Positions 53,440 to 62,400 of a stretch of DNA of 64,000 nucleotides are shown here, piece by piece. A program made the position numbers and the translations under genes. The first letter of the stretch is position 1; each line of letters opens with the position of its first letter. Below the pieces are notes generated by a model, which did not search any database, was not told where the DNA came from, and worked only from the letters and a program-made list of their open reading frames with translations. Origin of the DNA: Gemmatimonadaceae bacterium (GTDB taxonomy: Bacteria > Gemmatimonadota > Gemmatimonadetes > Gemmatimonadales > Gemmatimonadaceae); NCBI GenBank assembly GCA_019637355.1, contig JAHBVT010000001.1, positions 2,821,192 to 2,885,191 of the forward strand, written 5' to 3'.

Positions 53440-56400
53440 ATGCGTTTCCGCTACTTGCCTGCGGCCTCGGCCGCCCTGATCGCCCTGCTCGGAGCCCCGC
53501 TCGCCGCCCAGACGGGCAGCGGCACCGAGATCATCGTCGGCCGCGTGCTCGACACCGAAGGCAAGCCCATCGAGGGCGCCCGGGTCGAGGCGATGTCCAT
53601 CGAGACCCAGACCTCCCGCGGCCGCACCACCAACGACCGCGGCCAGTTCACCATCCTGTTTCCCGACGGCAGCGGCCAGTACCGGGTGACGGCGCGGGCC
53701 ATCGGTTACGCCCCCTCCACGCAGATGGTCTTGCGGCAATCGGACGAGGACCGGCTCGAGGTCACGATCCGCCTCCAGAGGTCGGCGCAGACCCTGCAGC
53801 AGTTCGTGGTCTCGGCCAGCCGCGGCCCGCTGCAGAGCAATGCCGACCGCCCGACGCCCGGCACGCAGGAGCGCGTGCTCTCCGGCGACCAGCTCTACCG
53901 CCTGCCGGTGGATGCGACCGATCCGACCGCACTCGCCGGCCTCTCGGCCGGCGTCGTCACGCTCGGCGGCAGCGACTCCGCCAGCGCCGCGTTCTCCGTG
54001 GCCGGCCAGCGCGTGGACCAGAATCAGGTGACGCTCGACGGACTCTCGTTCGGCAGCGGCGCGGTGCCGCAGGAAGCCGTGCGCGCAAGCCGTGTCGTGA
54101 CCTCCACGTATGACGTCGCCCGCGGCCAGTTCACTGGCGGGCAGGTGTCCAGCACCACGCGCAGCGGCACCAACCAGTTGCAGGGTTCGCTCGGCTACGA
54201 CCTGCGGACGCCGGAGATGCAGTTCTACGACGAAGAGGCCGTGCAGTTCGGTCAGCCGTACACGCAGAACCAGTACTCCTTCGGCCTCGGCGGCCCGATC
54301 AAGAAGAACCGCGCGTTCTGGTTTGGCTCGGCGCAATTCCGCGCGCGCGCCGACGGTTTACAGTCGCTGCTCAGCGGCAACGAGGTCGTGTTCCAACGCT
54401 TCGGCGTGGCGCAGGACTCCGCCAGCCGGTTCCTGAATCTCGTCGAGGGCTACGGACTGCCCGCGCGCGTGGACGGCATTCCATCGCGCCGGCTCTCCGA
54501 GAACCTCTCGACGCTGGCGCGAATGGACTTCGTGCTCACCGACAAGCACACGCTCACCCTGCGCGGCGACTGGCGCTTCGGCGTGCAGGATGGCCAGCGC
54601 ATCTCGGCGCTGAGCGTGCCGCATTATGGCGGTGACCTGAACTCCCTCGGCGGCGGCGTGCTCGCGTCGCTGATCTCGCAGTTCGACAACGGTTTCATCA
54701 ATGAGCTGCGCCTCTACGGCGCGGTGGACACGCGCGACACTAGGCCGTATCTCATCGCGCCGGCCGGCCGTGTGCAGGTGATCTCGGACTTCGACGACGG
54801 GTCGCGTTCCGTGTCGGCGCTGACCTTCGGTGGCAACGGGGCCTTGCCGCAGGACGTCGCCAACGACCAGCTCGAAGCCACCAACGAACTCTCGTGGATC
54901 TCCAACGACGGTGCGCACCGCCTGAAGCTCGGCGGCCTCGTCAACGTCAGCCGCTACGATCAGGACTACGCCACCAACCGCAACGGGACGTTCACCTACC
55001 TCTCGCTGGCCGACCTCGATGCCAACGTGCCGGCGCAGTTCACGCGCACGTTGGCGCCATCGGAGCGCAACGGCGGCATCACCAACAGCGCGCTGTACCT
55101 GGGCGACACCTGGCGCGTCTCGCGCGCCTTCCAGATGACCTACGGCGCGCGCCTCGAGCACACGTCGTACAGCGGGCTGCCCGCGTACAACCCGGCAGTC
55201 GAAGCCGACTTCGGGCGCCGCACCGATCGCTTCCCCAGCGAGACGCACGTGAGCCCGCGCGCCGGCTTCACCTGGACGCTCGGGCTTCCGCCGCAGGGCC
55301 AGCCCGCTGCGCCAGGCGGCGCGCAGGGCGGCGGAGCTCCCGGCGGTGGATTCCCGGGCGGCGGCCGCGGTGGCGCAGGCGGCCCCGGTGGCGGATTCGG
55401 TGGCAGAATGGGCGGCGCGATGGGCGGCGGCGGTCCCTTCGCCGGCCTCGCCACGACAATCATCCGCGGCGGCATCGGCGAGTTCCGCGGCCGCGCACCC
55501 AACGGGCTGCTCACCGGCGCCATCGACGCCACCGGGCTGCCGAACGGCGAGACGCAGTTGGTCTGCGTCGGCACAGACGTCCCGACGCCCGACTGGGCGC
55601 TGTACCGCGCCGATCCGACCGCCATCCCGACATCCTGCCTCAGCGGCGGCGGTGGCGGGCCGACCATCACGCAGCGCCCGAACGTCACGACCTTCGACAA
55701 CGACTTCTCCGCGCCGCGTTCCTGGCGTGCCTCGCTCGGCGTACAGCGCCGCGTACTTGAGCGCATCAACCTGAGCCTCGACGTCTCCTACGCGCTCGGC
55801 ATCGCGCTGTACGGCGTGCGCGACCTCAACTTCGATCCCACGCCGCGCTTCACGCTGGCTGACGAAGGGAACCGGCCCGTATACGTCGCGCCTGGGGCCA
55901 TCATCCCCGCCACCGGCGTGGTGAACAACCTCGATTCGCGCGTCAACGCCAACTACGGCTCGGTCTTCGCCGTGGGCAGCGGCCTGCGGTCGGATACCCG
56001 CCAAGTCACGCTCGGCGCCAACGGCTTCCTGCGCAACGGGATGCTGATGAGCGCCAACTACACCTTCGCCCGCTCGCGCGACCAGTCGTCGTTCTCCTGC
56101 TGCAGCGCGCAACAGGCCTTCGCCTCGCCGACGACGGCCGGCGATCCCAACGACACGCCCTGGGGCACCAGCGACCTCGAGCGGCGGCACGTGATCGTCA
56201 CCACGCTCACGATGCCGCTGCACCCGTCCGTCGAGTTCACGATGATCGGCCGCGCCACGTCGGGGCAGCCGTATACGCCACGCGTGGGCAACGACATCAA
56301 CGGCGACGGCGCCCGCAACGACCGCGCGTTTGTCTTTGACCCCGCCACAACCGCCGACCCTGCACTCGCTGGCGCGATGCAGAGCCTGCTCGACGGCGCC

Positions 56401-57279
56401 ACGCCGCGCGTGCGCGAGTGCCTCTCGTCGCAGCTCGGCCAACTCGCCGCTCGCAACAGCTGCTTCGCGCCGTGGTTCCCGTCGCTGGACCTACGGCTGA
56501 ACTACCGGCCCGACCGCTTCGGGCTCAAACGCAACCTGATGATCTCGCTGCAGCTCGTGAATCCGCTCGCCGGCCTGGATCGCATCGTAAACGGCAAGGA
56601 CCTCGAAGGCTGGGGCCAGCCGCGGCGCATCGATCCGAACTTGCTCTATGTGACGGGCTTCGATCCGGGCACGCAGCGCTTCCAGTACGCCATCAATGAA
56701 CGCTTCGGCGACGCCACCGGAACCGGGGCCGGCGGCCGCGGGGTGGGGCAGCAGCTCAACCCGTTCCAGATCGCGCTGCAGATGCGCTACACCGTCGGAC
56801 CGGACCGCACGCGCGACGCAATGCTCGCTGCACAGACGGCAGCGCGCGGTGGCCGCGGTGCTGCCGGCGGTCCCGGCGGCGGCGATATGGCCGGCATCGT
56901 ACGGCGCTTCGCGCAGAATCCTTTCCAACAGACGCTGGCGATCCGCGACTCGCTTGGACTCGACTCCGCGCAGGTCACCCGGCTCGACGCGATGCGCGAG
57001 GCCTTCGACGGTCGCATCAACACGCTCGCCGCGAGCGTGCAGGAGCGCCTGCAGCGCCTGGGCAACAACGCCGATCCGCAGGCGATGATGCAGCAACTGC
57101 AAGGACCGCTCGGCGACGCGCAGCGCATCCGCACCGAGTCGATGGCCGAGTTGCAGCGCGTGCTCACCCCGGCGCAGTGGGAGAAGCTGCCAGCCCGCAT
57201 CAAGAACCCGCAGGCCGGCTTCCCGGGGATGGCACCGGGCGCCGGCGGTGCCCAGCGCCCGCCGGCCCGCGTACCTTAA
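53440..57279 (+). CDS. TonB-dependent receptor with carboxypeptidase-regulatory domain and C-terminal LTxxQ-like helical domain
   Basis: Outer-membrane receptor of 1279 aa. After a signal peptide, a carboxypeptidase-regulatory-like domain (VGRVLDTEGKPIEGARVEAM to AIGYAPS, about residues 25-95) leads to a plug and a large barrel. A Gly-rich loop lies around residues 625-665. Unusually, after the barrel (about residue 1135) is a helical extension, DSLGLDSAQVTRLDAMREAF and MAELQRVLTPAQWEKLPARI, that looks like the CpxP/Spy LTxxQ family. The imported substrate is unknown. It may be a fusion of receptor and periplasmic sensor. Confidence 0.87.
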   Translation: MRFRYLPAASAALIALLGAPLAAQTGSGTEIIVGRVLDTEGKPIEGARVEAMSIETQTSRGRTTNDRGQFTILFPDGSGQYRVTARAIGYAPSTQMVLRQSDEDRLEVTIRLQRSAQTLQQFVVSASRGPLQSNADRPTPGTQERVLSGDQLYRLPVDATDPTALAGLSAGVVTLGGSDSASAAFSVAGQRVDQNQVTLDGLSFGSGAVPQEAVRASRVVTSTYDVARGQFTGGQVSSTTRSGTNQLQGSLGYDLRTPEMQFYDEEAVQFGQPYTQNQYSFGLGGPIKKNRAFWFGSAQFRARADGLQSLLSGNEVVFQRFGVAQDSASRFLNLVEGYGLPARVDGIPSRRLSENLSTLARMDFVLTDKHTLTLRGDWRFGVQDGQRISALSVPHYGGDLNSLGGGVLASLISQFDNGFINELRLYGAVDTRDTRPYLIAPAGRVQVISDFDDGSRSVSALTFGGNGALPQDVANDQLEATNELSWISNDGAHRLKLGGLVNVSRYDQDYATNRNGTFTYLSLADLDANVPAQFTRTLAPSERNGGITNSALYLGDTWRVSRAFQMTYGARLEHTSYSGLPAYNPAVEADFGRRTDRFPSETHVSPRAGFTWTLGLPPQGQPAAPGGAQGGGAPGGGFPGGGRGGAGGPGGGFGGRMGGAMGGGGPFAGLATTIIRGGIGEFRGRAPNGLLTGAIDATGLPNGETQLVCVGTDVPTPDWALYRADPTAIPTSCLSGGGGGPTITQRPNVTTFDNDFSAPRSWRASLGVQRRVLERINLSLDVSYALGIALYGVRDLNFDPTPRFTLADEGNRPVYVAPGAIIPATGVVNNLDSRVNANYGSVFAVGSGLRSDTRQVTLGANGFLRNGMLMSANYTFARSRDQSSFSCCSAQQAFASPTTAGDPNDTPWGTSDLERRHVIVTTLTMPLHPSVEFTMIGRATSGQPYTPRVGNDINGDGARNDRAFVFDPATTADPALAGAMQSLLDGATPRVRECLSSQLGQLAARNSCFAPWFPSLDLRLNYRPDRFGLKRNLMISLQLVNPLAGLDRIVNGKDLEGWGQPRRIDPNLLYVTGFDPGTQRFQYAINERFGDATGTGAGGRGVGQQLNPFQIALQMRYTVGPDRTRDAMLAAQTAARGGRGAAGGPGGGDMAGIVRRFAQNPFQQTLAIRDSLGLDSAQVTRLDAMREAFDGRINTLAASVQERLQRLGNNADPQAMMQQLQGPLGDAQRIRTESMAELQRVLTPAQWEKLPARIKNPQAGFPGMAPGAGGAQRPPARVP

Positions 57280-57318
57280 GCGGGCCGGCCGCACGTCGCG
57301 GTCGCCGTTCCCGTCGCG

Positions 57319-58014
57319 ATGTCTCGCCTGCTCTCCCGCGCCGCTCGCTTCCGTCCGACCGCCACGCGCGTCCTGCTCCTCGCGGCGCTCGTCACCGCGC
57401 TCGTCGCCGTCGGGCGCTCCGATACGCTGCACCACGAACTGCTCGACGTCCTCGAGGCGTCGCGCAGCATCATCGTGGCGCACCCAGTGGGCGGCGCGCT
57501 GCTGTTCGTCGGTCTCGCTGCGCTCTCGGCGATGCTGGGCTTCGTCTCGAGCGCCGTGCTCGTGCCCGCGGCCGTCTATGCGTGGGGAGCGCCGTGGACC
57601 GCGGTGATGCTGTGGGTCGGCTGGACGCTGGGTGGCCTCACCGCGTACACGCTGGCCGCGACCTTGGGACGGCCCGTGCTGCGCTGGATCGTCGCCGGCG
57701 AGGCGTTGCGGCGCTACAAGCCGCTGCTCGACAAGCAACCGTCGTTTGGATCGGTGCTGCTCTTCCAGCTTGCGCTGCCTTCCGAGATCCCCGGGTACCT
57801 CCTCGGCCTCGCCCGCTATCCGCTGCCGCGCTACCTCGCGGCGCTGATGCTGGCCGAGCTGCCGTATGCCGTCGGCACCGTCCTGCTCGGCATCGGCTTC
57901 GTGAATCGCGACACCACGACGCTCGTCGCCGTCTGCATCGTCGGGGGATTGGCCCTCGTGCTCCTTGCGCGCGCGATGCAACGGCGGCAGCGCGCGGCGG
58001 AACCGAAGGCCTAG
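57319..58014 (+). CDS. VTT/DedA-like (TVP38/TMEM64) membrane protein
   Basis: Inner-membrane protein of 231 aa with VGLAALSAMLGFVSSAVLVP, WVGWTLGGLTAYTLAATLGRP and LFQLALPSEIPGYLLGLARY, the pattern of VTT-domain (lipid scramblase-like) proteins. It follows the TonB receptor after 39 nt. The substrate is not known; phospholipid or undecaprenyl-phosphate flipping is a possibility. Confidence 0.82.
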   Translation: MSRLLSRAARFRPTATRVLLLAALVTALVAVGRSDTLHHELLDVLEASRSIIVAHPVGGALLFVGLAALSAMLGFVSSAVLVPAAVYAWGAPWTAVMLWVGWTLGGLTAYTLAATLGRPVLRWIVAGEALRRYKPLLDKQPSFGSVLLFQLALPSEIPGYLLGLARYPLPRYLAALMLAELPYAVGTVLLGIGFVNRDTTTLVAVCIVGGLALVLLARAMQRRQRAAEPKA

Positions 58015-58070
58015 CACGACCGCTACGCTCTAGCGAACCATCACCGTTCCGCCCAGTATCCGGAGTGCCA

Positions 58071-58613
58071 ATGTCCCGTCGCATCCTGTTCCTCGCCGCG
58101 TTCGCCCTCTTGGCGACCGCTTGCCGCAGCCGCAGCGCCGAAGCGCCCGCGCCGGAAGCCCTGACGGACGCGAACATCGCCGCCATCGTCGTCACGGCCA
58201 ATACCATCGACATCCAGTACGCCGACCTCGCCTTGGCCAAGAGCCAGGATGCCGCCGTTCGCGAGTTCGCGACGATGGTGAAGAAGGATCACGAGTCCGT
58301 GAACGAAGCCGCCGGCTCCCTCGTCGCGCGCCTTGGCGTGACGCCGCAGATGAACAGCATCGCCTTCGACCTGCGCGATGACGCCGAGGTTAAGCGGCTC
58401 ACCCTGCGCGACTTCGAGGGCTTCGCCTTCGACAGCGCCTACGCGGCCAATGAAGTCACGTACCACACGACCGTGCTCGCCGCGATCGATGACGCGCTGA
58501 TTCCATCGGCGCAGAACGCCGAGCTCAAGGCCTTGCTGGTCGCGGTACGGCCGGCCGTGGCCGCGCACCTCGAGCACGCGCGCCACCTCGCGGCGCAGAA
58601 GGCGCGCCGGTGA
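58071..58613 (+). CDS. DUF4142 lipoprotein
   Basis: Exported helical protein of 180 aa. The signal MSRRILFLAAFALLATAC has a lipobox ending ATAC. DUF4142 features include EFATMVKKDHESVNEAA and the His/Glu-rich helices (YHTTVLAAIDDAL, HLEHARHLAAQ). Such proteins are ferritin-like bundles of unknown role. CGGAG precedes the ATG. It overlaps the cupredoxin gene by 4 nt. Confidence 0.87.
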   Translation: MSRRILFLAAFALLATACRSRSAEAPAPEALTDANIAAIVVTANTIDIQYADLALAKSQDAAVREFATMVKKDHESVNEAAGSLVARLGVTPQMNSIAFDLRDDAEVKRLTLRDFEGFAFDSAYAANEVTYHTTVLAAIDDALIPSAQNAELKALLVAVRPAVAAHLEHARHLAAQKARR

Positions 58614-58945
58614 TCACGCGCCGCGCGCTCGCAGGCCTCGTCGTCGTGCTGGCGGTGGCCTGCGGCGCGGCGGCCGTCGGCGCGCGCGGGACGAAGCACG
58701 AGATCACGATGCGCGGAAACTCCTTCGGCCCTCGGCGCCTCGAAGTCGCGCGCGGCGACACCATCGTCTGGATCAATCGCGACATCGTGCGCCACGACGC
58801 CTCGGCGCCGGGCAGCTTCGAGTCCGGCGACCTGCGCGCGGGCGAGCGTTTCGAGTGGGTGCCTGCCGACACCGGGTTGGTTCGGTACCGCTGCACCATC
58901 CACCAACGGATGCGCGGCGAGATTCGGGTCATCGAACGCGAATAA
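58610..58945 (+). CDS. plastocyanin-like cupredoxin, exported
   Basis: Type 1 copper protein of 111 aa with a lipoprotein-like signal (GLVVVLAVACGAAA). Copper ligands are clear: His in IVRHDASAPG and Cys-His-Met in YRCTIHQRMRGEI. It would carry electrons in the periplasm. The GTG start overlaps the DUF4142 stop as GTGA, and a strong terminator follows. Confidence 0.9.
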   Translation: MITRRALAGLVVVLAVACGAAAVGARGTKHEITMRGNSFGPRRLEVARGDTIVWINRDIVRHDASAPGSFESGDLRAGERFEWVPADTGLVRYRCTIHQRMRGEIRVIERE

Positions 58946-58970
58946 CCCGTTACAGGACAACGTCTTAAGC

Positions 58971-59006
58971 CACGGCGCGCAGGGGCATTCACCCCTGCGC
59001 GCCGTG
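58971..59006 (+). terminator. 15-bp hairpin after the cupredoxin gene
   Basis: CACGGCGCGCAGGGG pairs perfectly with CCCCTGCGCGCCGTG around a 6-nt loop, 25 bases after the cupredoxin stop. It separates this operon from the AT-rich promoter region of glutamine synthetase. Confidence 0.85.
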
Positions 59007-59023
59007 CCCGCATATTGACAGAG

Positions 59024-59113
59024 TGTCAGTTGATTCGTGCAGATTCTGCAAATTTTTATGTGAATATGTGAGTTTCCGCTTGGAATTTTGCAAAATGTCA
59101 GTAGATTCCTGCA
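59024..59113. promoter_or_regulatory. AT-rich leader with two 18-nt direct repeats before glnN
   Basis: TGTCAGTTGATTCGTGCA at 59024-59041 and TGTCAGTAGATTCCTGCA at 59096-59113 match at 16 of 18 positions, 72 bases apart, in a stretch rich in A and T. It is the only such island for kilobases and lies upstream of glutamine synthetase III. It may be a regulator-binding region with the promoter between the repeats. Confidence 0.55.
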
Positions 59114-59136
59114 CTTCTCGCGCCATCCGACGCCCA

Positions 59137-59160
59137 CCTTCCGTCCTCCGTCTTCCGTCC
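59137..59160. repeat. heptad repeat, right-arm type, at the glnN start
   Basis: Three imperfect heptads (CTTCCGTCCTCCGTCTTCCG plus flanks), ending one base before the ATG at 59162. It takes the place where a ribosome-binding site would be, and none is visible. Confidence 0.78.
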
Positions 59161-59161
59161 T

Positions 59162-61381
59162 ATGTCCACAACCGACACCCCCCGCCTCGTCGCGATGCGT
59201 GCCATCGCCACGCGAAAGCCCATCGTCCCCGACGTTCCGTCGATGGCTGAGAACCCCAAGCCGACCTCTGCCTACTTCGGCAGCCACACCTTCGGCGCCA
59301 AGCAGATGCGCGACAAGCTTTCGAAGGAGGTCTACGACAGCCTCACGCAGTCCGTGCGCCTCGGGAAGAAGCTCGAGCCCGCCATCGCGCCGGCCGTCGC
59401 GAAGGCCGTGAAGGAGTGGGCGATTGCGCAGGGCGTGACGCACTTCTGCCACTGGTTCCAGCCGCAGACCGGCCTCACCGCCGAGAAGCACGATGCCTTC
59501 CTCACGCTCGATGCCAACGGCAACGCCATCGAGAAGTTCACCGCCGAGCAGCTGATCCAGTCGGAGCCGGACGCCTCGTCGTTCCCGTCGGGCGGCCTGC
59601 GCGCCACCTGGGAAGCGCGCGGCTACACGGCGTGGAATCCGGCCTCGCCGCTCTTCATTATGGAAGCGGCCGGCACCAAGACGCTCTGCATTCCGTCCGT
59701 GTTCATCGGCTACAACGGCGAGGCCCTCGACGAGGTCGCCCCGCTGTTCCGCTCCAGCGAGGTGCTGTCCAAGGCCGCGCGTGAGCTGCTCGACACCATC
59801 GGCGACAAGGGCGCGCTGCGCGTCTACACCACGATGGGCACCGAGCAGGAGTTCTTCGTCATCGACCGCACGCACTTCGCGATGCGTCCCGATCTCGTGA
59901 TGGGCGGCCGCACCGTCGTGGGCGCGCCGCCGCCGCGCGGCCAGCAGCTCGAGGACCACTACTTCGGGGGCATCCCGGAGCGCGTGCAGGCCTTCCTCGC
60001 CGAGGTGGAGCACGAGCTCTACAAGCTCGGCGTGCCGATCGTCACGCGGCACAACGAGGTCGCGCCCTGCCAGTTCGAGATGGCGCCGATGTTCGAGGAA
60101 ACCGACATCGCCTCCGACCACAATCAGCTCGTGATGTCCGTGCTCAAGGACGTGGCCCTGCGCCACGGCCTGCAGGTGCTGCTGCACGAGAAGCCCTTCG
60201 CCGGCATCAACGGCTCGGGCAAGCACTGCAACTGGTCGCTGTCCATCGCCTCCGACAACGAGCTCAACGGCATCAACCTGCTCAAGCCCGGCAAGACGCC
60301 GCACCAGAACATCCGCTTCCTGATGTTCCTGGCGGCGGTGCTCAAGGGCGTGCACAAGCACCAGGGTCTGCTGCGCGCCGGCATCGGAAGCTCCGGCAAC
60401 GAGCACCGGCTCGGCGCCAACGAGGCGCCGCCGGCCATCATCTCGATCTTTATGGGCAACGCGCTCACGAAGATGATCGAGGACATCATCGCCGGCCGCG
60501 CGGGCACCAAGGCCGAGCAGGCGATGCTGCAGCTTGGCGTCGCCAAGCTGCCGGAGATCGAGCAGGACAACACCGACCGCAACCGCACCTCGCCCTTCGC
60601 CTTCACCGGCGCCAAGTTCGAGTTCCGCGCGGTGGGTTCGTCGCAGTCGATCGCGTTCCCGGTGATGATCCTCAACACCGTCGTGGCCGAGGCCATCACC
60701 GAGCTCACGGCGCAGCTCAAGAAGGAGATCGCCGCTGGTGCGGCCGTGGACGACGCCGCGCTGAAGGTCGTGCGCAAGGCGTTCAAGGACACCAGCGCCA
60801 TCCGCTTCGAGGGCAACGGCTACAGCGAGGAGTGGGTGCGCGAAGCCAAGAAGCGCGGCCTGCTCAACCTCCGCCGCGCACCCGAGGCGCTGGCGCAGCT
60901 CAGCACCAAGGCCGCCAAGGACCTCTTCACCGGCACCGGCGTACTGTCGGCCGCGGAGCTCGAGAGCCGCTATCACGTGCGCGTCGAGCGCTACGTGAAG
61001 GATCTCTTGATCGAGATGGAGATGATGTCCGAGATGCTCGACACGATGATCCTGCCGGCCGCCTACGCCTACCTGGGCGACTTGGCCGAGGGCGCCGCCA
61101 AGGCGAAGACGGTGGGCATCAAGAGCATCCCGCAGAAGGCGGCATTGGATGCCATCGGCAAGCGGGTGACCTCCCTGCAGGCGAAGACGGCGGCGCTGCA
61201 CGCGGCGGTGAAGAAGGCGCACGCCCTGCACGACGACGTCACCAAGTGCGCGGCCTTCCTCACCAGCACCGGCGCCGACGCGATGGCCGCCTGCCGCGAC
61301 ATCAGCGACGCGCTCGAGGTCAGCATCGGCGATCAGTACTGGCCGCTGCCGCGCTATCGGGAGATGCTGTTCCCGGTATAA
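59162..61381 (+). CDS. glnN: glutamine synthetase type III
   Basis: Ammonia-assimilating glutamate-ammonia ligase of the large GSIII class, 739 aa. ATP and metal motifs include MGTEQEFFVIDRTHF, NEVAPCQFEMAPMFEE, HEKPFAGINGSGKHCNWS and RAVGSSQSIAFPVM, in the family order. The protein has the N-terminal and C-terminal extensions (SAYFGSHTFGAKQM and the helical tail to about 735) typical of GSIII dodecamers. The ATG abuts a heptad repeat. The upstream direct repeats suggest regulated expression. Confidence 0.95.
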   Translation: MSTTDTPRLVAMRAIATRKPIVPDVPSMAENPKPTSAYFGSHTFGAKQMRDKLSKEVYDSLTQSVRLGKKLEPAIAPAVAKAVKEWAIAQGVTHFCHWFQPQTGLTAEKHDAFLTLDANGNAIEKFTAEQLIQSEPDASSFPSGGLRATWEARGYTAWNPASPLFIMEAAGTKTLCIPSVFIGYNGEALDEVAPLFRSSEVLSKAARELLDTIGDKGALRVYTTMGTEQEFFVIDRTHFAMRPDLVMGGRTVVGAPPPRGQQLEDHYFGGIPERVQAFLAEVEHELYKLGVPIVTRHNEVAPCQFEMAPMFEETDIASDHNQLVMSVLKDVALRHGLQVLLHEKPFAGINGSGKHCNWSLSIASDNELNGINLLKPGKTPHQNIRFLMFLAAVLKGVHKHQGLLRAGIGSSGNEHRLGANEAPPAIISIFMGNALTKMIEDIIAGRAGTKAEQAMLQLGVAKLPEIEQDNTDRNRTSPFAFTGAKFEFRAVGSSQSIAFPVMILNTVVAEAITELTAQLKKEIAAGAAVDDAALKVVRKAFKDTSAIRFEGNGYSEEWVREAKKRGLLNLRRAPEALAQLSTKAAKDLFTGTGVLSAAELESRYHVRVERYVKDLLIEMEMMSEMLDTMILPAAYAYLGDLAEGAAKAKTVGIKSIPQKAALDAIGKRVTSLQAKTAALHAAVKKAHALHDDVTKCAAFLTSTGADAMAACRDISDALEVSIGDQYWPLPRYREMLFPV

Positions 61382-61475
61382 GACGGAAGACGGAGGACGG
61401 ATGACAGAAGAACGCGGGGGGACGGCTCGAAGCCGTCCCCCCGCGTCTGTTGCATCCGTCCTCCGTCTTCCGTCC
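61382..61475. terminator. heptad-flanked terminator after glnN
   Basis: Left arm (61382-61405) and right arm (61452-61475) enclose a perfect 16-bp hairpin: ACGCGGGGGGACGGCT pairs with AGCCGTCCCCCCGCGT around CGA (61412-61446). The arms themselves are mutual reverse complements at most positions. This is the clearest double-stem terminator of the window and probably serves glnN and the convergent gene. Confidence 0.85.
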
Positions 61476-61480
61476 GGTTC

Positions 61481-61921
61481 TCAGTTCACGAACAGCATCA
61501 CCCGGTACGCGCAGGGCGCGAGAGTGCAGGACGCCATCGTGACCCGCACGCGGATCTGGCCGCTGTAGTTCTGGATCGGCACCACCGGTGCGTCGTCCGG
61601 CGTCACGTCCTCGCCCAGCTTGCTGCCGCTGCCGGAGAAGACGGTGAGGTCGAGGTCGTCGCAGTCCTCATCGCACACCCCGATCACGCCGGCCAGTGAC
61701 TTGCCGTTGGGAATCTGCATCTGGATGTCGGTCGTGCCGCCGTTATTCAGGCTGCCGCTGCTGTGGCTCTCGAGCCGCAGGCCCGCCGCGCCCATCGCCT
61801 CGATCGCGGCACGCGTGAGCAGGTCCACGACATTCTGGGCGCGAGCCGCCGCTGGCGTCGCGGCCGCCAACAAGACGGCGGGAAGGGCCAGCAGGACCGC
61901 ACGGCGCATCAACGAACGCAT
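61481..61921 (-). CDS. secreted hypothetical protein
   Basis: Exported protein of 146 aa with a signal peptide (AVLLALPAVLLAAATPAAARAQ). The mature part has four cysteines (VCDEDCDD and ASCTLAPCAY) that could form two disulfides, and a beta-rich pattern (LDLTVFSGSGSKLGED, GQIRVRVTM). It resembles pre-peptidase-type carbohydrate or calcium-binding sandwiches, but I cannot name a family. It converges on glnN. Confidence 0.72.
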   Translation of the reverse strand: MRSLMRRAVLLALPAVLLAAATPAAARAQNVVDLLTRAAIEAMGAAGLRLESHSSGSLNNGGTTDIQMQIPNGKSLAGVIGVCDEDCDDLDLTVFSGSGSKLGEDVTPDDAPVVPIQNYSGQIRVRVTMASCTLAPCAYRVMLFVN

Positions 61922-61957
61922 CCGAGAATTCTCCGGTGGGGGGGGGTCGGCAAGAAA

Positions 61958-62311
61958 CTACCGCAGGAGGCGCTTGGGCGCGACCAGGCGGTAGGAGTCC
62001 TCCACCAGCCGCGCGATCTCGCCCCAGGGCGGGCGCTTGTCCAGCCAGACGCCTACCCAGCCGGCCTTGCCGACGTAGGGCGGGAAGTAGAAGCGCTGCG
62101 GCCGGTCGGCGAGCATCAGTGCCTGGTCGCCGGGCGCCGCCTTGAGCCACACCCCAGGCCGTCCACCGCTATGCTTGGAGTCGCTCGGCTGCGCATACAT
62201 CGCGAAGATCTTGCCGACGCGGAAGGTCGAGGTCTCCCAGGCCAGCACTTCCGTCGCTTCTGGCAGCGCGAGACAGATGCGGCGCAATCGTTCGAGTGGG
62301 TCGGTCGCCAT
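61958..62311 (-). CDS. MmcQ/YjbR-family protein
   Basis: Small DNA-binding-like fold protein of 117 aa: ALPEATEVLAWETSTFRVGKIFAMY at the start, VWLKAAPGDQALML and YVGKAGWVGVWLDKRPPW later, all typical of MmcQ/YjbR. Its role is unknown. The ATG at 62311 is chosen over an upstream start at 62350 because it opens into the family fold. Confidence 0.87.
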   Translation of the reverse strand: MATDPLERLRRICLALPEATEVLAWETSTFRVGKIFAMYAQPSDSKHSGGRPGVWLKAAPGDQALMLADRPQRFYFPPYVGKAGWVGVWLDKRPPWGEIARLVEDSYRLVAPKRLLR

Positions 62312-62400
62312 TGCCGGAAGATCCCGTACCGGCGGCGCGCCGGCAAGCACTCCGGCCGGGTGGCGCGTAGCTTCTGACCATCCTTGAGCCAGGAGCTTTC

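Noticed and set aside
54358-56442. Minus-strand frame of 694 codons inside the TonB receptor
   Set aside because: Composition is a shadow of the receptor's codons, and there is no domain or start signal.
59078-59095. Sigma-54 promoter before glnN (TTGGAATTTTGC)
   Set aside because: The spacing between GG and GC is 6 bases, not the 10 required.
58439-61231. Minus-strand frame of 930 codons across glutamine synthetase
   Set aside because: Antisense to a well-supported gene; it crosses a strong terminator and an AT-rich leader with no coding pattern.
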